A stretch of 40,493 nt of DNA from a virus: the IMG/VR virus record IMGVR_UViG_3300035659_000048, positions 1 to 40,493 of that record; one strand, 5' to 3'. Position numbers and translations under genes: made by a program. Numbering within the stretch: the stretch's first letter is position 1; the number at the start of each line of letters is the position of its first letter. Below are positions 13,879-22,979 of this stretch, piece by piece. The notes below the pieces were generated by a model. That model did not search any database and was not told where the DNA came from. It saw nothing but the letters and a program-made list of their open reading frames with translations.

Positions 13879-14456
13879 GATTTCCGCCCGTAAATCTCGA
13901 CGAGTTGCTCGTGAGAGATGAGGTTCAACATCGCGTCCTGATGCTCGATGTACTTTTCCCAGGTGTCAACCAGCACCGGGTAAACATCCTGCGCGCCCCG
14001 CTGAATGATGCCGAGGCCGCAGTCATCGTTTACGCAGTGCATGCGCAAGTCCGGGCGCGTATGCCGGTAGAACGCATAGGCGCGGTATGTGGTGCCATAC
14101 CATGGCTGTCCAGGTCTCTGTTCATCCCCGCAGGCGTCCTCCTTGTAGGGATGGCAGTCGTGCACGATTATCGTTCCGCCGTCGTTTAGGTTGGCGATGG
14201 AGTTGCCGATATCGCGGCGCACCTGCTCGTCCAAGTGCAGTCCGTCAATGAACATGATATCGAACGTCTTGACATTCTGCGCGAAGAACGCATCCGAGGT
14301 CATCCGAAACGTCGTCGCCTTGTGTGGATCGACGCCCGTCTTGTCCGTCAACGCGATGTGGTCAAAGCAGTTGCTCGGATTGTCAATTCCGATCTCCAGA
14401 TATGACTTGTATCCGTGCTCACCGATCAGCCAGTTGATGATTTCCCATCTGCGCAT
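13875..14456 (-). CDS. Class I SAM-dependent methyltransferase (193 aa)
   Basis: The chosen ATG at 14456 is one base beyond the previous stop; the longer frame upstream is out-of-frame coding of the neighbour. The Rossmann motif I is YKSYLEIGIDNPSN, motif II is GVDPHKA, and FDIMFIDGLHLDEQV plus GTIIVHDCHPY match the Methyltransf_24 type often found in glycan or cell-surface clusters. The acceptor is unknown; it may cap a sugar chain. It lies between a glycosyltransferase and a deacetylase with tight spacing, so it is probably part of the same modification pathway. Confidence 0.78.
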   Translation of the reverse strand: MRRWEIINWLIGEHGYKSYLEIGIDNPSNCFDHIALTDKTGVDPHKATTFRMTSDAFFAQNVKTFDIMFIDGLHLDEQVRRDIGNSIANLNDGGTIIVHDCHPYKEDACGDEQRPGQPWYGTTYRAYAFYRHTRPDLRMHCVNDDCGLGIIQRGAQDVYPVLVDTWEKYIEHQDAMLNLISHEQLVEIYGRKS

Positions 14457-14457
14457 A

Positions 14458-15141
14458 CTACCGTTTCCCCAGTTCTTGATAATGTGGCTTGTGGTTGCAC
14501 TTGGCGGTGTGGTCATTCCATCGCATGTCGCCCGGAAAAACGTCCGGCTTGAATCCGTGCTTCCAGAAAATGAACGGCTGCGCCACCTGGTCCTGCTGCC
14601 CCCATCGCAGGCACTCTTGGTGTATCTCCATGTCAATCGCGTCAAGTTCGGGCGAGCGGCGAAAGAGCTTGATCCCGGTGCACCAGAGTCCGTAATGGTC
14701 CGGGAATCCCTCGGCGCGGTACGTGCGGCATTGCCCTTCGAGATCGAGCATCTTGTATTTCGGAACGCCTGTAGAGAAAGCAGCCTCGGCCATGGCGCAA
14801 TCGCGCGAGGGGTGATCGAACATCACGATTCCATTCTTGCAGCGGGCAATCCAATCGCTGAGGAAATTGACATTCTTGATGTGGATCGAGGCGTCGATGT
14901 AGGCGATGTATTCATACCCCTGGAGTTCGGGGATCTGGCTGTATGCGTACTTGTAGTATTTCGCCCGGATGATGTTCGGTTGATCGCCCTTCTCAGGAAT
15001 CGGGACGATGCGGTAATGCTTGCTTCCGATCCTCTGATCCGTAAAGCAAAAGCCATGGTAGGGCAACGACTGATCGACCGGAGCGCGCAGTTCGTCGATG
15101 TCTCCGATGATGCATGTGACCAGTGCGATTATCGGTCTCAT
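14458..15141 (-). CDS. DUF616 (TOD1/MUCI70-like) glycosyltransferase (227 aa)
   Basis: The sequence has the landmarks of the DUF616 glycosyltransferase family: an N-terminal strand RPIIALVTCIIGDIDELR, NIIRAKYYKYAYSQIPELQ, the YIAYIDASIHI donor-site strand, FDHPSRDCAMAEA, and GLWCTGIKLFRRSPELD, ending with DVFPGDMRWNDHTAKC. Family members are soluble or Golgi-type transferases in eukaryotes and occur in bacterial surface-glycan clusters. The gene overlaps the FkbM gene by 4 bases (ATGA). Its presence in a phage late operon is unusual and fits a dedicated glycan synthesis set. The substrate cannot be inferred. Confidence 0.74.
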   Translation of the reverse strand: MRPIIALVTCIIGDIDELRAPVDQSLPYHGFCFTDQRIGSKHYRIVPIPEKGDQPNIIRAKYYKYAYSQIPELQGYEYIAYIDASIHIKNVNFLSDWIARCKNGIVMFDHPSRDCAMAEAAFSTGVPKYKMLDLEGQCRTYRAEGFPDHYGLWCTGIKLFRRSPELDAIDMEIHQECLRWGQQDQVAQPFIFWKHGFKPDVFPGDMRWNDHTAKCNHKPHYQELGKR

Positions 15142-15794
15142 CTGTTCCCCCTCGGGTGATATAGCGCGACAATGCGGTCACGCCAGTAGTGCTCCAGATC
15201 GTATCCGATTGACTGCATGTATGCATCGTATTGGTCGAAACTCTCAACTGCGATCTCGATGACGATCAATGGCCGATCCCGCTGCACCGTTTCGCGCGCG
15301 CCTTCGAGGACGTCGAGTTCGTTCCCCTCGGTATCGATCTTGATGAGGGTGACGTTGCTCAAGCCGAGCCCATCGACAGTCACGGCCGCCGCGTTGCACC
15401 GATCGGCCCCGGGCTCGATATGGCACATCCCCATGTTGTACTCGTCAGTAGCGATGCGAACCAGCCCCGGTTTCCCGGCCATGGCCACGTTAAGGGGGAT
15501 GCACCATGCGTCCCCGATGTTCGCCACAAGCAGCGCGTAATTTCTCGGGTGCGGCTCAACTGAGATGATGAATGAATGCCGCAGGAACGCAGAGAAATAG
15601 AGGGAGTGATTGCCCGCGTTCGCACCGATATCGATCACGACGCCGTGCTCGGGGTAATGATCGGCCACATAGTCGAGCATCTCATGCTCGAAGAAACCTC
15701 CCTCTTTCTGTTGGTGCACGGACATCTGCTCGTTGCCGGCGTGGAGTTCCATCGAGAAGGCGCGCCCTCGGTGCGTGAAATTGTAGGTGCTCAT
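15138..15794 (-). CDS. FkbM-family methyltransferase (218 aa)
   Basis: The start at 15794 is set by an ATGA overlap with the upstream GT9-like gene; a longer frame upstream would overlap that gene by over 200 bases. Motif I is VVIDIGANAGNHSLYFSAF, followed by IISVEPHPRNYALL, and the family hallmark IKIDTEGNELDVLEGA is intact, ending in PLIVIEIA. FkbM enzymes O-methylate sugars or other hydroxyls in surface glycans and natural products. In this cluster it may methylate a sugar laid down by the neighbouring transferases, a modification known to mask glycans. Confidence 0.82.
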   Translation of the reverse strand: MSTYNFTHRGRAFSMELHAGNEQMSVHQQKEGGFFEHEMLDYVADHYPEHGVVIDIGANAGNHSLYFSAFLRHSFIISVEPHPRNYALLVANIGDAWCIPLNVAMAGKPGLVRIATDEYNMGMCHIEPGADRCNAAAVTVDGLGLSNVTLIKIDTEGNELDVLEGARETVQRDRPLIVIEIAVESFDQYDAYMQSIGYDLEHYWRDRIVALYHPRGNR

Positions 15795-16720
15795 GCGACA
15801 CCGCCATCGAGATAGAGCGTCACCGCCCGCGCCGCGGTCTCCGGCGAGATCATCGCCATGCATCCCGCGGAGTTTCCACGCATGTTGCGACACCGCTTGT
15901 TTTCGGTGCGGACATGCTCTATATCGATCTCGACGTTGCCGCTCAGCCAGCACCCTCCGGGATCGCAGCACGGCAGCGCGCCGCATGTGTGGAGGTACTG
16001 ATGTTGAGGATACGCCTCCCACCGCCAGGGCTCTCTACCGCCCGCCAGGACCACGCATGGCTTGCGCCAGGCCCCCATGAGGTGCATGAGGAGGGACACG
16101 TGCCCTACGGCCCCCTGAGCGCGCGAGGATAGGACGATCAACTGCCGCAACGTGGTCCGCCCGCGGAGGTCCATGACCCCGGAGAGAAGCGGGTGGTGGT
16201 GGCCGGCTGATAACTCGCCGATCTGAACGAACTGCACGCGATCGCGCAGGAGATCCACGAAACGCTGCCACCGTTCGAACCCCCATTGTTTGAGCGGAAA
16301 ATCGTCTTTGTTGCCCGAGTTGATAAGCCAGAACGGGCCGTCATAGTTGAGGTCGGTCGAGACCTGGCACGGCGCCGCCTTCTCATCGGCCGAGAGATGG
16401 AGGTCCGGGAATATTTCCGTCTGGCGCAGGCGGATCCCGAGTAGGTCTTCGAGTTCCAGATGGTATGCCGCCGAGAAATGACGCCCCGAGTGGTTCGACT
16501 GATGGACGTCGCTGTATCCCACGTCGTGATACTCAACGCCGGGCGCGCTCTCCTCAAGAGGGGTGATGTGCGGATTGTTCGCGAAAACGTCCATGCAGCA
16601 CGACCGCACGTCTATCTCCCAATCGGGATACTGCCTCTTGAGGTCCCGCAGTGCGCCGGTGAATACCACGATATCGCCGGGCGCTTGCCCCTTGTCCAGA
16701 ATGATCTTGCGTGCTGCCAT
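15791..16720 (-). CDS. GT9-like (heptosyltransferase-type) glycosyltransferase (309 aa)
   Basis: A GT-B fold enzyme of the ADP-heptose/LPS heptosyltransferase type. The N-terminus KIILDKGQAPGDIVVFTGALR with an RQYPDWEIDV strand, the middle FWLINSGNKDDFPLKQWG and the C-terminal SSRAQGAVGHVSLLMHLMGA with KPCVVLAGGREPW are in the GT9 order. It ends with a cysteine-rich stretch (CGALPCCDPGGCW) often seen in bacterial GT9 proteins of unknown acceptor. AAGGGG precedes the ATG. It is the first gene of the glycan cluster, 12 bases after the tail tip gene, so it is co-transcribed with tail genes. Donor and acceptor are unknown. Confidence 0.77.
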   Translation of the reverse strand: MAARKIILDKGQAPGDIVVFTGALRDLKRQYPDWEIDVRSCCMDVFANNPHITPLEESAPGVEYHDVGYSDVHQSNHSGRHFSAAYHLELEDLLGIRLRQTEIFPDLHLSADEKAAPCQVSTDLNYDGPFWLINSGNKDDFPLKQWGFERWQRFVDLLRDRVQFVQIGELSAGHHHPLLSGVMDLRGRTTLRQLIVLSSRAQGAVGHVSLLMHLMGAWRKPCVVLAGGREPWRWEAYPQHQYLHTCGALPCCDPGGCWLSGNVEIDIEHVRTENKRCRNMRGNSAGCMAMISPETAARAVTLYLDGGVA

Positions 16721-16732
16721 GGTGTCCCCTTG

Positions 16733-19700
16733 CTACATGATACCTTGAACGTCCGCGTGCCCTTCTCCCCGCTCGGCTTCCGTCTGCATGTGGTCCTGCC
16801 AATCCTCCGAGACCGTGGCGTAGGTATCCTGAATGAAGAGCGCAATCTCGTCTGTGAGCCCATACGTCACGACCTGCACGGCAACCTCTTCTTCGCCTTG
16901 AGAAATTTTCGTTGACAAACGCTCAATTACGCATTCAGTAACCGAATTGTTGGTGTGAAACGGCAACTGGATGTTGATGTGCTTTGAGATGAACCAGTCC
17001 TTGCCGAGTTCCAGGGGCACCGAGAATAGCAGTCGCTGCTTCGGCTGGTAGATGACTGAAGCGGGCGTCCCGTCCACGTTCGTCGCGCCCATCCATGAGA
17101 GCCAGATGAGCATGAGCTTGACAGCTTCGTACTCGTCATAGATGAAATTGTTATCGGTGATGTCGCTCGGCGGGGGCACGACCTGATCCACGTTGAGGCG
17201 AAGAACGTGCGCCATGGTCCACAGTAATTCGGCGGTATCGGTGCCGGTCACGCCTGAGACGTAGGCGGGATCGTAGGTGGCCGCCGATGAGTTGGTGATC
17301 GCGAGCAAGCCCTCATACGCCCCGGACCCGCGATTCTTCTTGTAGCGGATCAGCGGTTCGCAGTAGATGTTCACCGCCGACGGCTCGGAGACGCGACCAA
17401 TGGGGCCGATGATATCGGCGAGAGTGATTGTCGTCGTGGGCGTGGTGTCCGCGCGCTTGGCGATGTTGCCGATGCGCTCTTTGCCGGTCACGGGATCTTG
17501 GTAAAATGTCAAGAAACATCGCGCGGCGATCTCGCGGAGTAGCACGTCAGTCCAGCAATTGCCGTAGTCCTCATTCTGGTAGGCTATCGGCATTGTCTGC
17601 CAATCCGTCAAGTCAATCGAATCGAAGCCGCCCTCGCCGTTCCCGGTTTCGATGAGCGGCGCGGTTGCGTATTCGTGGCCCCAATCTTTCACTTCACCCG
17701 TCTCGGACCAATCCTGCAAACGCGCCACCATCTCCGCCCAATCGGTGAGATAAAGAATGGGGTCGGCGGCGGTCTTGCGGGAGTTCCAGGTATCAAGAGT
17801 GGCGCCGCCGAAGTTGCGCCCGGAGAACTGCGCGTAGACAGCATCGGAAATCGATAGCGATTTTTGGAACATCACGGCGAGCTCATAAACATTCCAGACT
17901 GCTCTTGCTTGATAGGTCGTGTCATATTTATGATGTACGCATAAAAGAAAGCTCTGAATTGATTGATACGTTCTAATATCGGTAATTCCAGGAATTTGGA
18001 ATTTTCCTTTTCCGCAGATAAGATGAACCCCAGATGTTACCGGAACGTCAAGAAAAAAGTTTTTGTTATTCGTCGCGTCTCCCAAATAAGAATCGAGTTG
18101 ATCCTTGATCTCTCCTAATTCATCTGGAGGCAGCGCGTAGTTATTTCCTAGATCATAATACCAATCTCCGGTCGCTGTAGGCAAAATGGCATTTGCATTA
18201 CCTAAAAATCGAGTATAAACGATCCTTGCATTGCAGTGAAAATTTCCCGTTACTCCTGGTTGCGTCTGCGTGGTACTGTCACTTTTTATCATAAAGTAAA
18301 CATTATCAAACAACAGTTGGTTGCTTATCGTTGGAGGAATGGCATATAGGGCAAATGCATAATCGACGTGTTCTGATCCCAAGATCCATACGCTATTAGT
18401 GTTGACTTGACATTGCCACGCGGTAAGGCCGTTTTTATCTATAGTATATGGCAACGTCTCAGGATGCATGTAAGGTAGTACGTGCAAAAATCCGGCATAG
18501 TCAGAAAATCCTCTTTCACTAAAATAGCCAGGGATATTGAAAGGGATTTGCCGGTAATGGTTCCATTCAAAAATATCGTCGTCGGTTATGAATGGTGTCA
18601 TATCTTTATCGTTTGGTACATTTCCATCGCCAAATAAGCCGACATTTTTACATGGAATAATTATTACGCTCTCAACCTGATCTATCGACCCATTGAAATA
18701 CTTGAGATCAACGGTGAGCAAATTTCCCGCAAGGTTGGCCGCGAATGCCCATTCGGGAATCTTCCGAAAGTCCCAACTTTCAACCTGCACTGGCGTTTTC
18801 GTATTCGTCGCAGCCACCGTGACATTCTTATCATCGGAGTAGGCATAGATGGCGTTCTGCCCATTGACAACGGGGTTGCCAACATCGTCAAGAAATCCGA
18901 TGCACGGCCATTCATCGGCAAGATACTGACGAGAAATCTTGACGAAAGATACCCACGCCTGCCCGGTCGCCGTTGCCGTGGTATTCCCTTGCAGCGTTTT
19001 TGAAAAGTAATCGCTGACTGTTACAGTCAGAATCAATGTAGACCATGGCCGAACATAGGATGTAATCTTTCGATATTCCCCACTGCCGTCTCCCTCGACT
19101 ATATACATATAGTAATCTGTCCATTGAATAACATCGTCCTCGGTGTATGGATAAAGCAATGCTGTTCCGAGTTGAATCCCATACGTCAACGGTGCTCCAC
19201 CAGTTGCCATCACGACAAGAGGAAAAACATACTGGTCCTTCGGAGTGAACATACTTTGACCGTGATAAGTATATTCATTATTGCAAAATGTGGTTTGCTT
19301 GTTCGCCACCCGGATCAGCTTCGCGAAAGAGTTCCGGGTGAACAGCCCGTCGATTCCGATCGGCGACCACAGTTTCCCAACCGTGACAGGCGTCGATTTT
19401 CCGATGACGCTTCCTTCGGCATTGGGGTAGGTCGTCGTGCTGATGAGTGTTGACAGGTTGGCCCGACGCTTGATCCGCGCATCCTTCAGCGGTATGGCAT
19501 AATCGTATTCGTCCCATGATGGCGCATCCGCGATGCGGCGCCGGAAGACCGTACCATCGGGATCGACGAGCGCCCCGTTGACAATCTCGAACATCACGAT
19601 CTCCGTGACGAGTCCCACGAAGTTGATACCCGCCGCAGTGATGGTCTTGTCGAACTGCGCGCCGTTCGCAATATGCACCGTTGACCCGCCGATCTCCGGC

Positions 19701-19927
19701 ATGCACCCGCCGTCGTCCAGCGTCATGCTTTCCTCGAACGCATCGAACGGAGCATTCTCGCGGAGTAAACCTGACTTCCAAGCAACCGTCGGGGACAGCG
19801 CCGAGATGTCGTCCTCAATCAGTCGGATCTGGCTGTTGCTCCCGCCAACCGTGTAGATGCCCACGGACGTATCCTGCGCAACCGCAGAGCGCAGATAAAA
19901 GCGAATGCCGAAGACATACTGCGCCAT
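16733..19927 (-). CDS. Large tail tip or baseplate-hub protein (1064 aa)
   Basis: By position (downstream of tape measure and one small tail protein, upstream of fibre genes) and size it should form the tail tip or central hub that contacts the host. It begins QYVFGIRFYLRSAVAQDTSV and has many strand-rich stretches with aromatic residues. No lysozyme or protease motif is apparent. The middle third (about 17880-19280) is clearly richer in A/T than the flanks and asparagine- and tyrosine-rich, suggesting a replaced receptor-binding or carbohydrate-binding section. The ATG follows the previous stop directly (TAGATG). No database family was recognised. Confidence 0.68.
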   Translation of the reverse strand: MAQYVFGIRFYLRSAVAQDTSVGIYTVGGSNSQIRLIEDDISALSPTVAWKSGLLRENAPFDAFEESMTLDDGGCMPEIGGSTVHIANGAQFDKTITAAGINFVGLVTEIVMFEIVNGALVDPDGTVFRRRIADAPSWDEYDYAIPLKDARIKRRANLSTLISTTTYPNAEGSVIGKSTPVTVGKLWSPIGIDGLFTRNSFAKLIRVANKQTTFCNNEYTYHGQSMFTPKDQYVFPLVVMATGGAPLTYGIQLGTALLYPYTEDDVIQWTDYYMYIVEGDGSGEYRKITSYVRPWSTLILTVTVSDYFSKTLQGNTTATATGQAWVSFVKISRQYLADEWPCIGFLDDVGNPVVNGQNAIYAYSDDKNVTVAATNTKTPVQVESWDFRKIPEWAFAANLAGNLLTVDLKYFNGSIDQVESVIIIPCKNVGLFGDGNVPNDKDMTPFITDDDIFEWNHYRQIPFNIPGYFSERGFSDYAGFLHVLPYMHPETLPYTIDKNGLTAWQCQVNTNSVWILGSEHVDYAFALYAIPPTISNQLLFDNVYFMIKSDSTTQTQPGVTGNFHCNARIVYTRFLGNANAILPTATGDWYYDLGNNYALPPDELGEIKDQLDSYLGDATNNKNFFLDVPVTSGVHLICGKGKFQIPGITDIRTYQSIQSFLLCVHHKYDTTYQARAVWNVYELAVMFQKSLSISDAVYAQFSGRNFGGATLDTWNSRKTAADPILYLTDWAEMVARLQDWSETGEVKDWGHEYATAPLIETGNGEGGFDSIDLTDWQTMPIAYQNEDYGNCWTDVLLREIAARCFLTFYQDPVTGKERIGNIAKRADTTPTTTITLADIIGPIGRVSEPSAVNIYCEPLIRYKKNRGSGAYEGLLAITNSSAATYDPAYVSGVTGTDTAELLWTMAHVLRLNVDQVVPPPSDITDNNFIYDEYEAVKLMLIWLSWMGATNVDGTPASVIYQPKQRLLFSVPLELGKDWFISKHINIQLPFHTNNSVTECVIERLSTKISQGEEEVAVQVVTYGLTDEIALFIQDTYATVSEDWQDHMQTEAERGEGHADVQGIM

Positions 19928-20740
19928 CTATGCCGTCCTCAGAAATGTCAACTTGAAGGTGAAACTGTCGGGGCTGTCGTGCGTGACGGTGATTATCTCA
20001 TTCGTCATTTTGCAGTTGATCGATCCGGATCCCACTTTCGCGCCAAAGAGGTATGAATTCGCCGGGCAACCGAGAGCGACCGTTCCAGCGCGCACCTTAC
20101 CGATGAGATAGTCCAGAAGCTTCGCGGCGTTCGAGGTGTTGCATTCGAGCGTCAATGTGGTGAGTTGCGAGTCCGAGACCTTTGCGACCGAGTAGGGAAT
20201 CCCGGTGCGCGTCACTGCGCTGCCGACGCTGTAGATCAATTCCGTGCCCGGTTGCTCGTAGGGGAACTGTAATTGGGTGCATGTCCCGATCGAGAAGTCG
20301 CCCTCCGGGATCGCCGTCGGAAGCGCGTGCGTAGGAAACGAAATCCCCGCGAGACTGAGGTTGATGCGGAACCACTTGTACGGCTCACTGAGAACCGCCT
20401 CGGGCGTGAAGCCGATGATGTGCACCTTGAATTCCCCGCCGTCGCCCTTGTCCGGTCCGAACGGATAGAACCCGCTACGGGCCGGCAGAATGAGATATGA
20501 GTCCTTGGCGCGCGCGGTGGTGTCGTAGAACGTCTGAAGTGCGCTGGTCGTTGTGGCGTCACATAGAAACGAGAACGAAACGCTGCGCGCGGTGGTGGCG
20601 TCGTCGAAGGTCACGAGCCCGGCCGGGCGCACGCGCGTACTGTGCAGCCCCAGGGCGACGCTCACGGCGTATCCGGGCTCGGGAGTCCTGAGCGCCACGC
20701 GCGATCCGCCTGCGAGCTTGAGGTAGATCTGTGCGCTCAT
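19928..20740 (-). CDS. Minor tail protein, distal-tail-like by position (270 aa)
   Basis: The gene overlaps the tape measure stop as ATGA and ends just before the tail tip gene, the usual place for the distal tail protein of siphoviruses. It is strand-rich (SAQIYLKLAGGSRVALRTPE, FRINLSLAGISFPTH, and a C-terminal VTHDSPDSFTFKLTFLRTA) without enzyme motifs. Two halves show similar strand patterns ending in FSFLCDATTTSALQTFYD and LTLECNTSNAAKLLDYLIG, so an internal duplication is possible. It is probably structural. Confidence 0.65.
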   Translation of the reverse strand: MSAQIYLKLAGGSRVALRTPEPGYAVSVALGLHSTRVRPAGLVTFDDATTARSVSFSFLCDATTTSALQTFYDTTARAKDSYLILPARSGFYPFGPDKGDGGEFKVHIIGFTPEAVLSEPYKWFRINLSLAGISFPTHALPTAIPEGDFSIGTCTQLQFPYEQPGTELIYSVGSAVTRTGIPYSVAKVSDSQLTTLTLECNTSNAAKLLDYLIGKVRAGTVALGCPANSYLFGAKVGSGSINCKMTNEIITVTHDSPDSFTFKLTFLRTA

Positions 20741-22605
20741 GCGGGCATCGCTGAGAGACGGTTGAGGTTGATATATCCGCCGCGCACTGCATCAACGAAC
20801 GTATCTGAGAACTGGCGTATCGAGCCCATCAGTTGCCCGACGCTGTGCCGATCGACGGGACCGTTGATGGTGATGGGGAAGGAAATCGAGTTGTGCATGG
20901 TCTGCTTCGTCTGCATGGCAGTGAGCACGCGAGCACCTCTAGGGAGATCCACGAACTCCGGGCCTTCCTCTCCGAGTAGAGACCGACCACCGCGGGCGAA
21001 CCCGGTTCCGGTGGCGAAGGATGATTTCTTGATCGAGGCAATCTGTCCGGCGGTGGAGGCAATGATCTCACCGATGACGGCGGCGGAAAGAGCGATCTTG
21101 GTGTAAGTGTTGCCCGTGGATTTGTCGGACCACACCTGATAAACGCCACGAACCGCCGCGCCAGCCGCATCTGCCAGAGCCATGAAATAAAGCATGTTTC
21201 TGCGCTTGCGTTCGTCCTTGACAGATGCGTTGATGGCCATTTCCCCGAGAGCCATAATCGCGTGACCCATCGCATATGTTGCCTCAACCTCCATCTGTTT
21301 CAGACGAATGTTTTCTTCCATTCTCTTACGATCATCTTGGAGCGCCTTGTCCTTCGCGGCCTTTTCGCGATCGAGTCGGTCCTGGTCGGCCTGCGCCGCC
21401 GTTTCGAGTTTTGCAATATGGTCGTCAACGAGTTTCGCTTCCCGTAGCTTTCGATCTTCCTCAGCCTTGAGGAATGCGTCATTGCGTTTGACATGATCAT
21501 CGAAAGCTTTCTGCTCTGCCTTCGCGGCCTTGTCAGCATTTTCTTTTCTTCTCTCCGCATCTGCCGCAGCCCTCGCCGAATCGTCAGCCGCCTTATCGGG
21601 GACGATGCCCATCTTCACCTGGAGGTCGGAAATCTCTTTCTGGATGTGCGCCTTCTCGACAGTCTTCTCCCGAATCATCCTATCCGTTTCGTCAAGTTCA
21701 TCCTGTCGGTCTTTGAGTTCCGCCTTCGTGAGGTTCTTAAGTGTCGTGTTGAGATAATCGGTTCCGCGATCCTGTTGCAGTTGGTCAAGTTCGTCGTTGA
21801 CCTTCTGCGCATCGTCCATCAACTGGCCCATCATCGTCTCGTTGACGGACTTCTTGATATTCCTCTTGGAGATCACCCCGAACCATCCGGCAATTCCTTC
21901 CATTTCGCGCAGCGTTTCCAAAACCAACTTGTTCCACGCGATCTGAACCGGAATCACCTTCTCGCCGATCTCAACCTTAATCTCCTCCATCTGATTTTTC
22001 ATCTGGTCGAGTTGACCGAGAGGAGTATTCGCAAGGGCCTCGGCCTGTCCGCCAAAAGCCTTCGTCAGACCATCAACCATGGAGGTAAGCCGTTCGGTGC
22101 TCCCGGCCGCCCCGTGAAGACGGACGCCCATCTTTCCAAATTCTTCATTATTTTTTGTCAACGCAACGCCGACTTTTCCGGCAGCATCCGCGAGGCTGAT
22201 GTGCTTAGCAGTCGCCAGGTCGGCGATGACCGGCATGAGCCTTTTGATGGAAGATTCTTCTTTGACGTAGTTGGCGAGTTGGGCTTCGGCGGCAACGGTG
22301 TCGTCTCGGCTGAATCGCGTTACTTCTGCGATCGCCGCGGCTTCCTGTTCGAGGTAGGCGCTGTGGTGGCCGATGGCTGCGGATAGTTGCGCCTCGGCAT
22401 CGGCGGACTTCTCATATGCCTTGATGCTTTCGTCGGCGAACGCCTTCACGGCTTGCACGGAAAAGGCAATGCCCGCCCATTCGGCAAAGAGCTTGAGCGT
22501 TTCGTTTCCGCGAAAAAGCACGCGATCAAGGTTGCGGCCAAAGTTATTTATTTCCTTTGTCGCATTGTCAACTACCTTGAGTGCTACTTCGAGCGATGCG
22601 CTCAT
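20737..22605 (-). CDS. Tape measure protein (622 aa)
   Basis: Tail length determinant. Residues 1-60 begin with SASLEVALKVVDNATKEINN and a hydrophobic patch AEWAGIAFSVQAVKAFADES. The middle (about 290-450) is long coiled coil with charged repeats (DRMIREKTVEKAHIQKEISD, RRKENADKAAKAEQKAFDDH). The end has the GEEGPEFVDLPRGARVLTA signature found near the C-terminus of many tape measure proteins. It follows the tail chaperone gene with an ATGA overlap. At about 1.5 angstrom per residue a 622-aa tape measure predicts a tail of roughly 90 nm. A glycine- and alanine-rich hydrophobic section (AGAAVRGVYQVW..) could insert into the host membrane during DNA delivery. Confidence 0.85.
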   Translation of the reverse strand: MSASLEVALKVVDNATKEINNFGRNLDRVLFRGNETLKLFAEWAGIAFSVQAVKAFADESIKAYEKSADAEAQLSAAIGHHSAYLEQEAAAIAEVTRFSRDDTVAAEAQLANYVKEESSIKRLMPVIADLATAKHISLADAAGKVGVALTKNNEEFGKMGVRLHGAAGSTERLTSMVDGLTKAFGGQAEALANTPLGQLDQMKNQMEEIKVEIGEKVIPVQIAWNKLVLETLREMEGIAGWFGVISKRNIKKSVNETMMGQLMDDAQKVNDELDQLQQDRGTDYLNTTLKNLTKAELKDRQDELDETDRMIREKTVEKAHIQKEISDLQVKMGIVPDKAADDSARAAADAERRKENADKAAKAEQKAFDDHVKRNDAFLKAEEDRKLREAKLVDDHIAKLETAAQADQDRLDREKAAKDKALQDDRKRMEENIRLKQMEVEATYAMGHAIMALGEMAINASVKDERKRRNMLYFMALADAAGAAVRGVYQVWSDKSTGNTYTKIALSAAVIGEIIASTAGQIASIKKSSFATGTGFARGGRSLLGEEGPEFVDLPRGARVLTAMQTKQTMHNSISFPITINGPVDRHSVGQLMGSIRQFSDTFVDAVRGGYINLNRLSAMPA

Positions 22606-22979
22606 TCTGGTTTCGCCTCGTATTTGTTGAAGTAGAACATCAAAACATCAAACGCTTCGACCAATTTGACCGGCTGATAGTACCGCCCGCTCCCGTCCGG
22701 CCACGTCCCGAGATTCGCTCGGTACTCAAGGAAGTAGGGGAGCAAGGAAAAGTCCGCGATCGCGTGGGGACAACGCAGCACGCCTATTTTCCCGCTCCCC
22801 TTGCACTGAGTGCACCGTTTGTTCTTTCCTCCGCATTTCAGGCATTCATCGATTACCCAAACCGTTTTTCGCTTCTTCGGCTCTCTGCATCCCCTAATGG
22901 CCTTCTCGCGGCCCGTGCAATGACTGCACTTCATCACGAGTGCCAACGGGCGGCGATGATAGATCAGGGCCGCCGCCAC
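22602..22979 (-). CDS. Tail assembly chaperone frameshift extension (T-like, zinc-ribbon)
   Basis: This frame opens at GTG 22979 overlapping the stop of the upstream chaperone gene but has no ribosome site. It is most likely translated by a -1 frameshift at CCCAAAA (22988-22982), as for lambda G/GT. The extension carries cysteines in CSHC, C, CLKCGG, CTQC-KGSGKIG and CPH, a DnaJ-like zinc-ribbon arrangement (residues 18-72), unusual for a T-like domain. The rest is helical (LLPYFLEYRANLG, VKLVEAFDVLMFYF). It ends in an ATGA overlap with the tape measure gene, whose product it would load with tail tube subunits during assembly. Confidence 0.72.
   Translation of the reverse strand: MAAALIYHRRPLALVMKCSHCTGREKAIRGCREPKKRKTVWVIDECLKCGGKNKRCTQCKGSGKIGVLRCPHAIADFSLLPYFLEYRANLGTWPDGSGRYYQPVKLVEAFDVLMFYFNKYEAKPE

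Noticed and set aside
15795-16022. Longer N-terminus of the FkbM methyltransferase
   Set aside because: It would overlap the GT9-like gene by more than 200 bases and is arginine- and cysteine-rich shadow sequence; the ATGA-coupled start at 15794 fits the family length.
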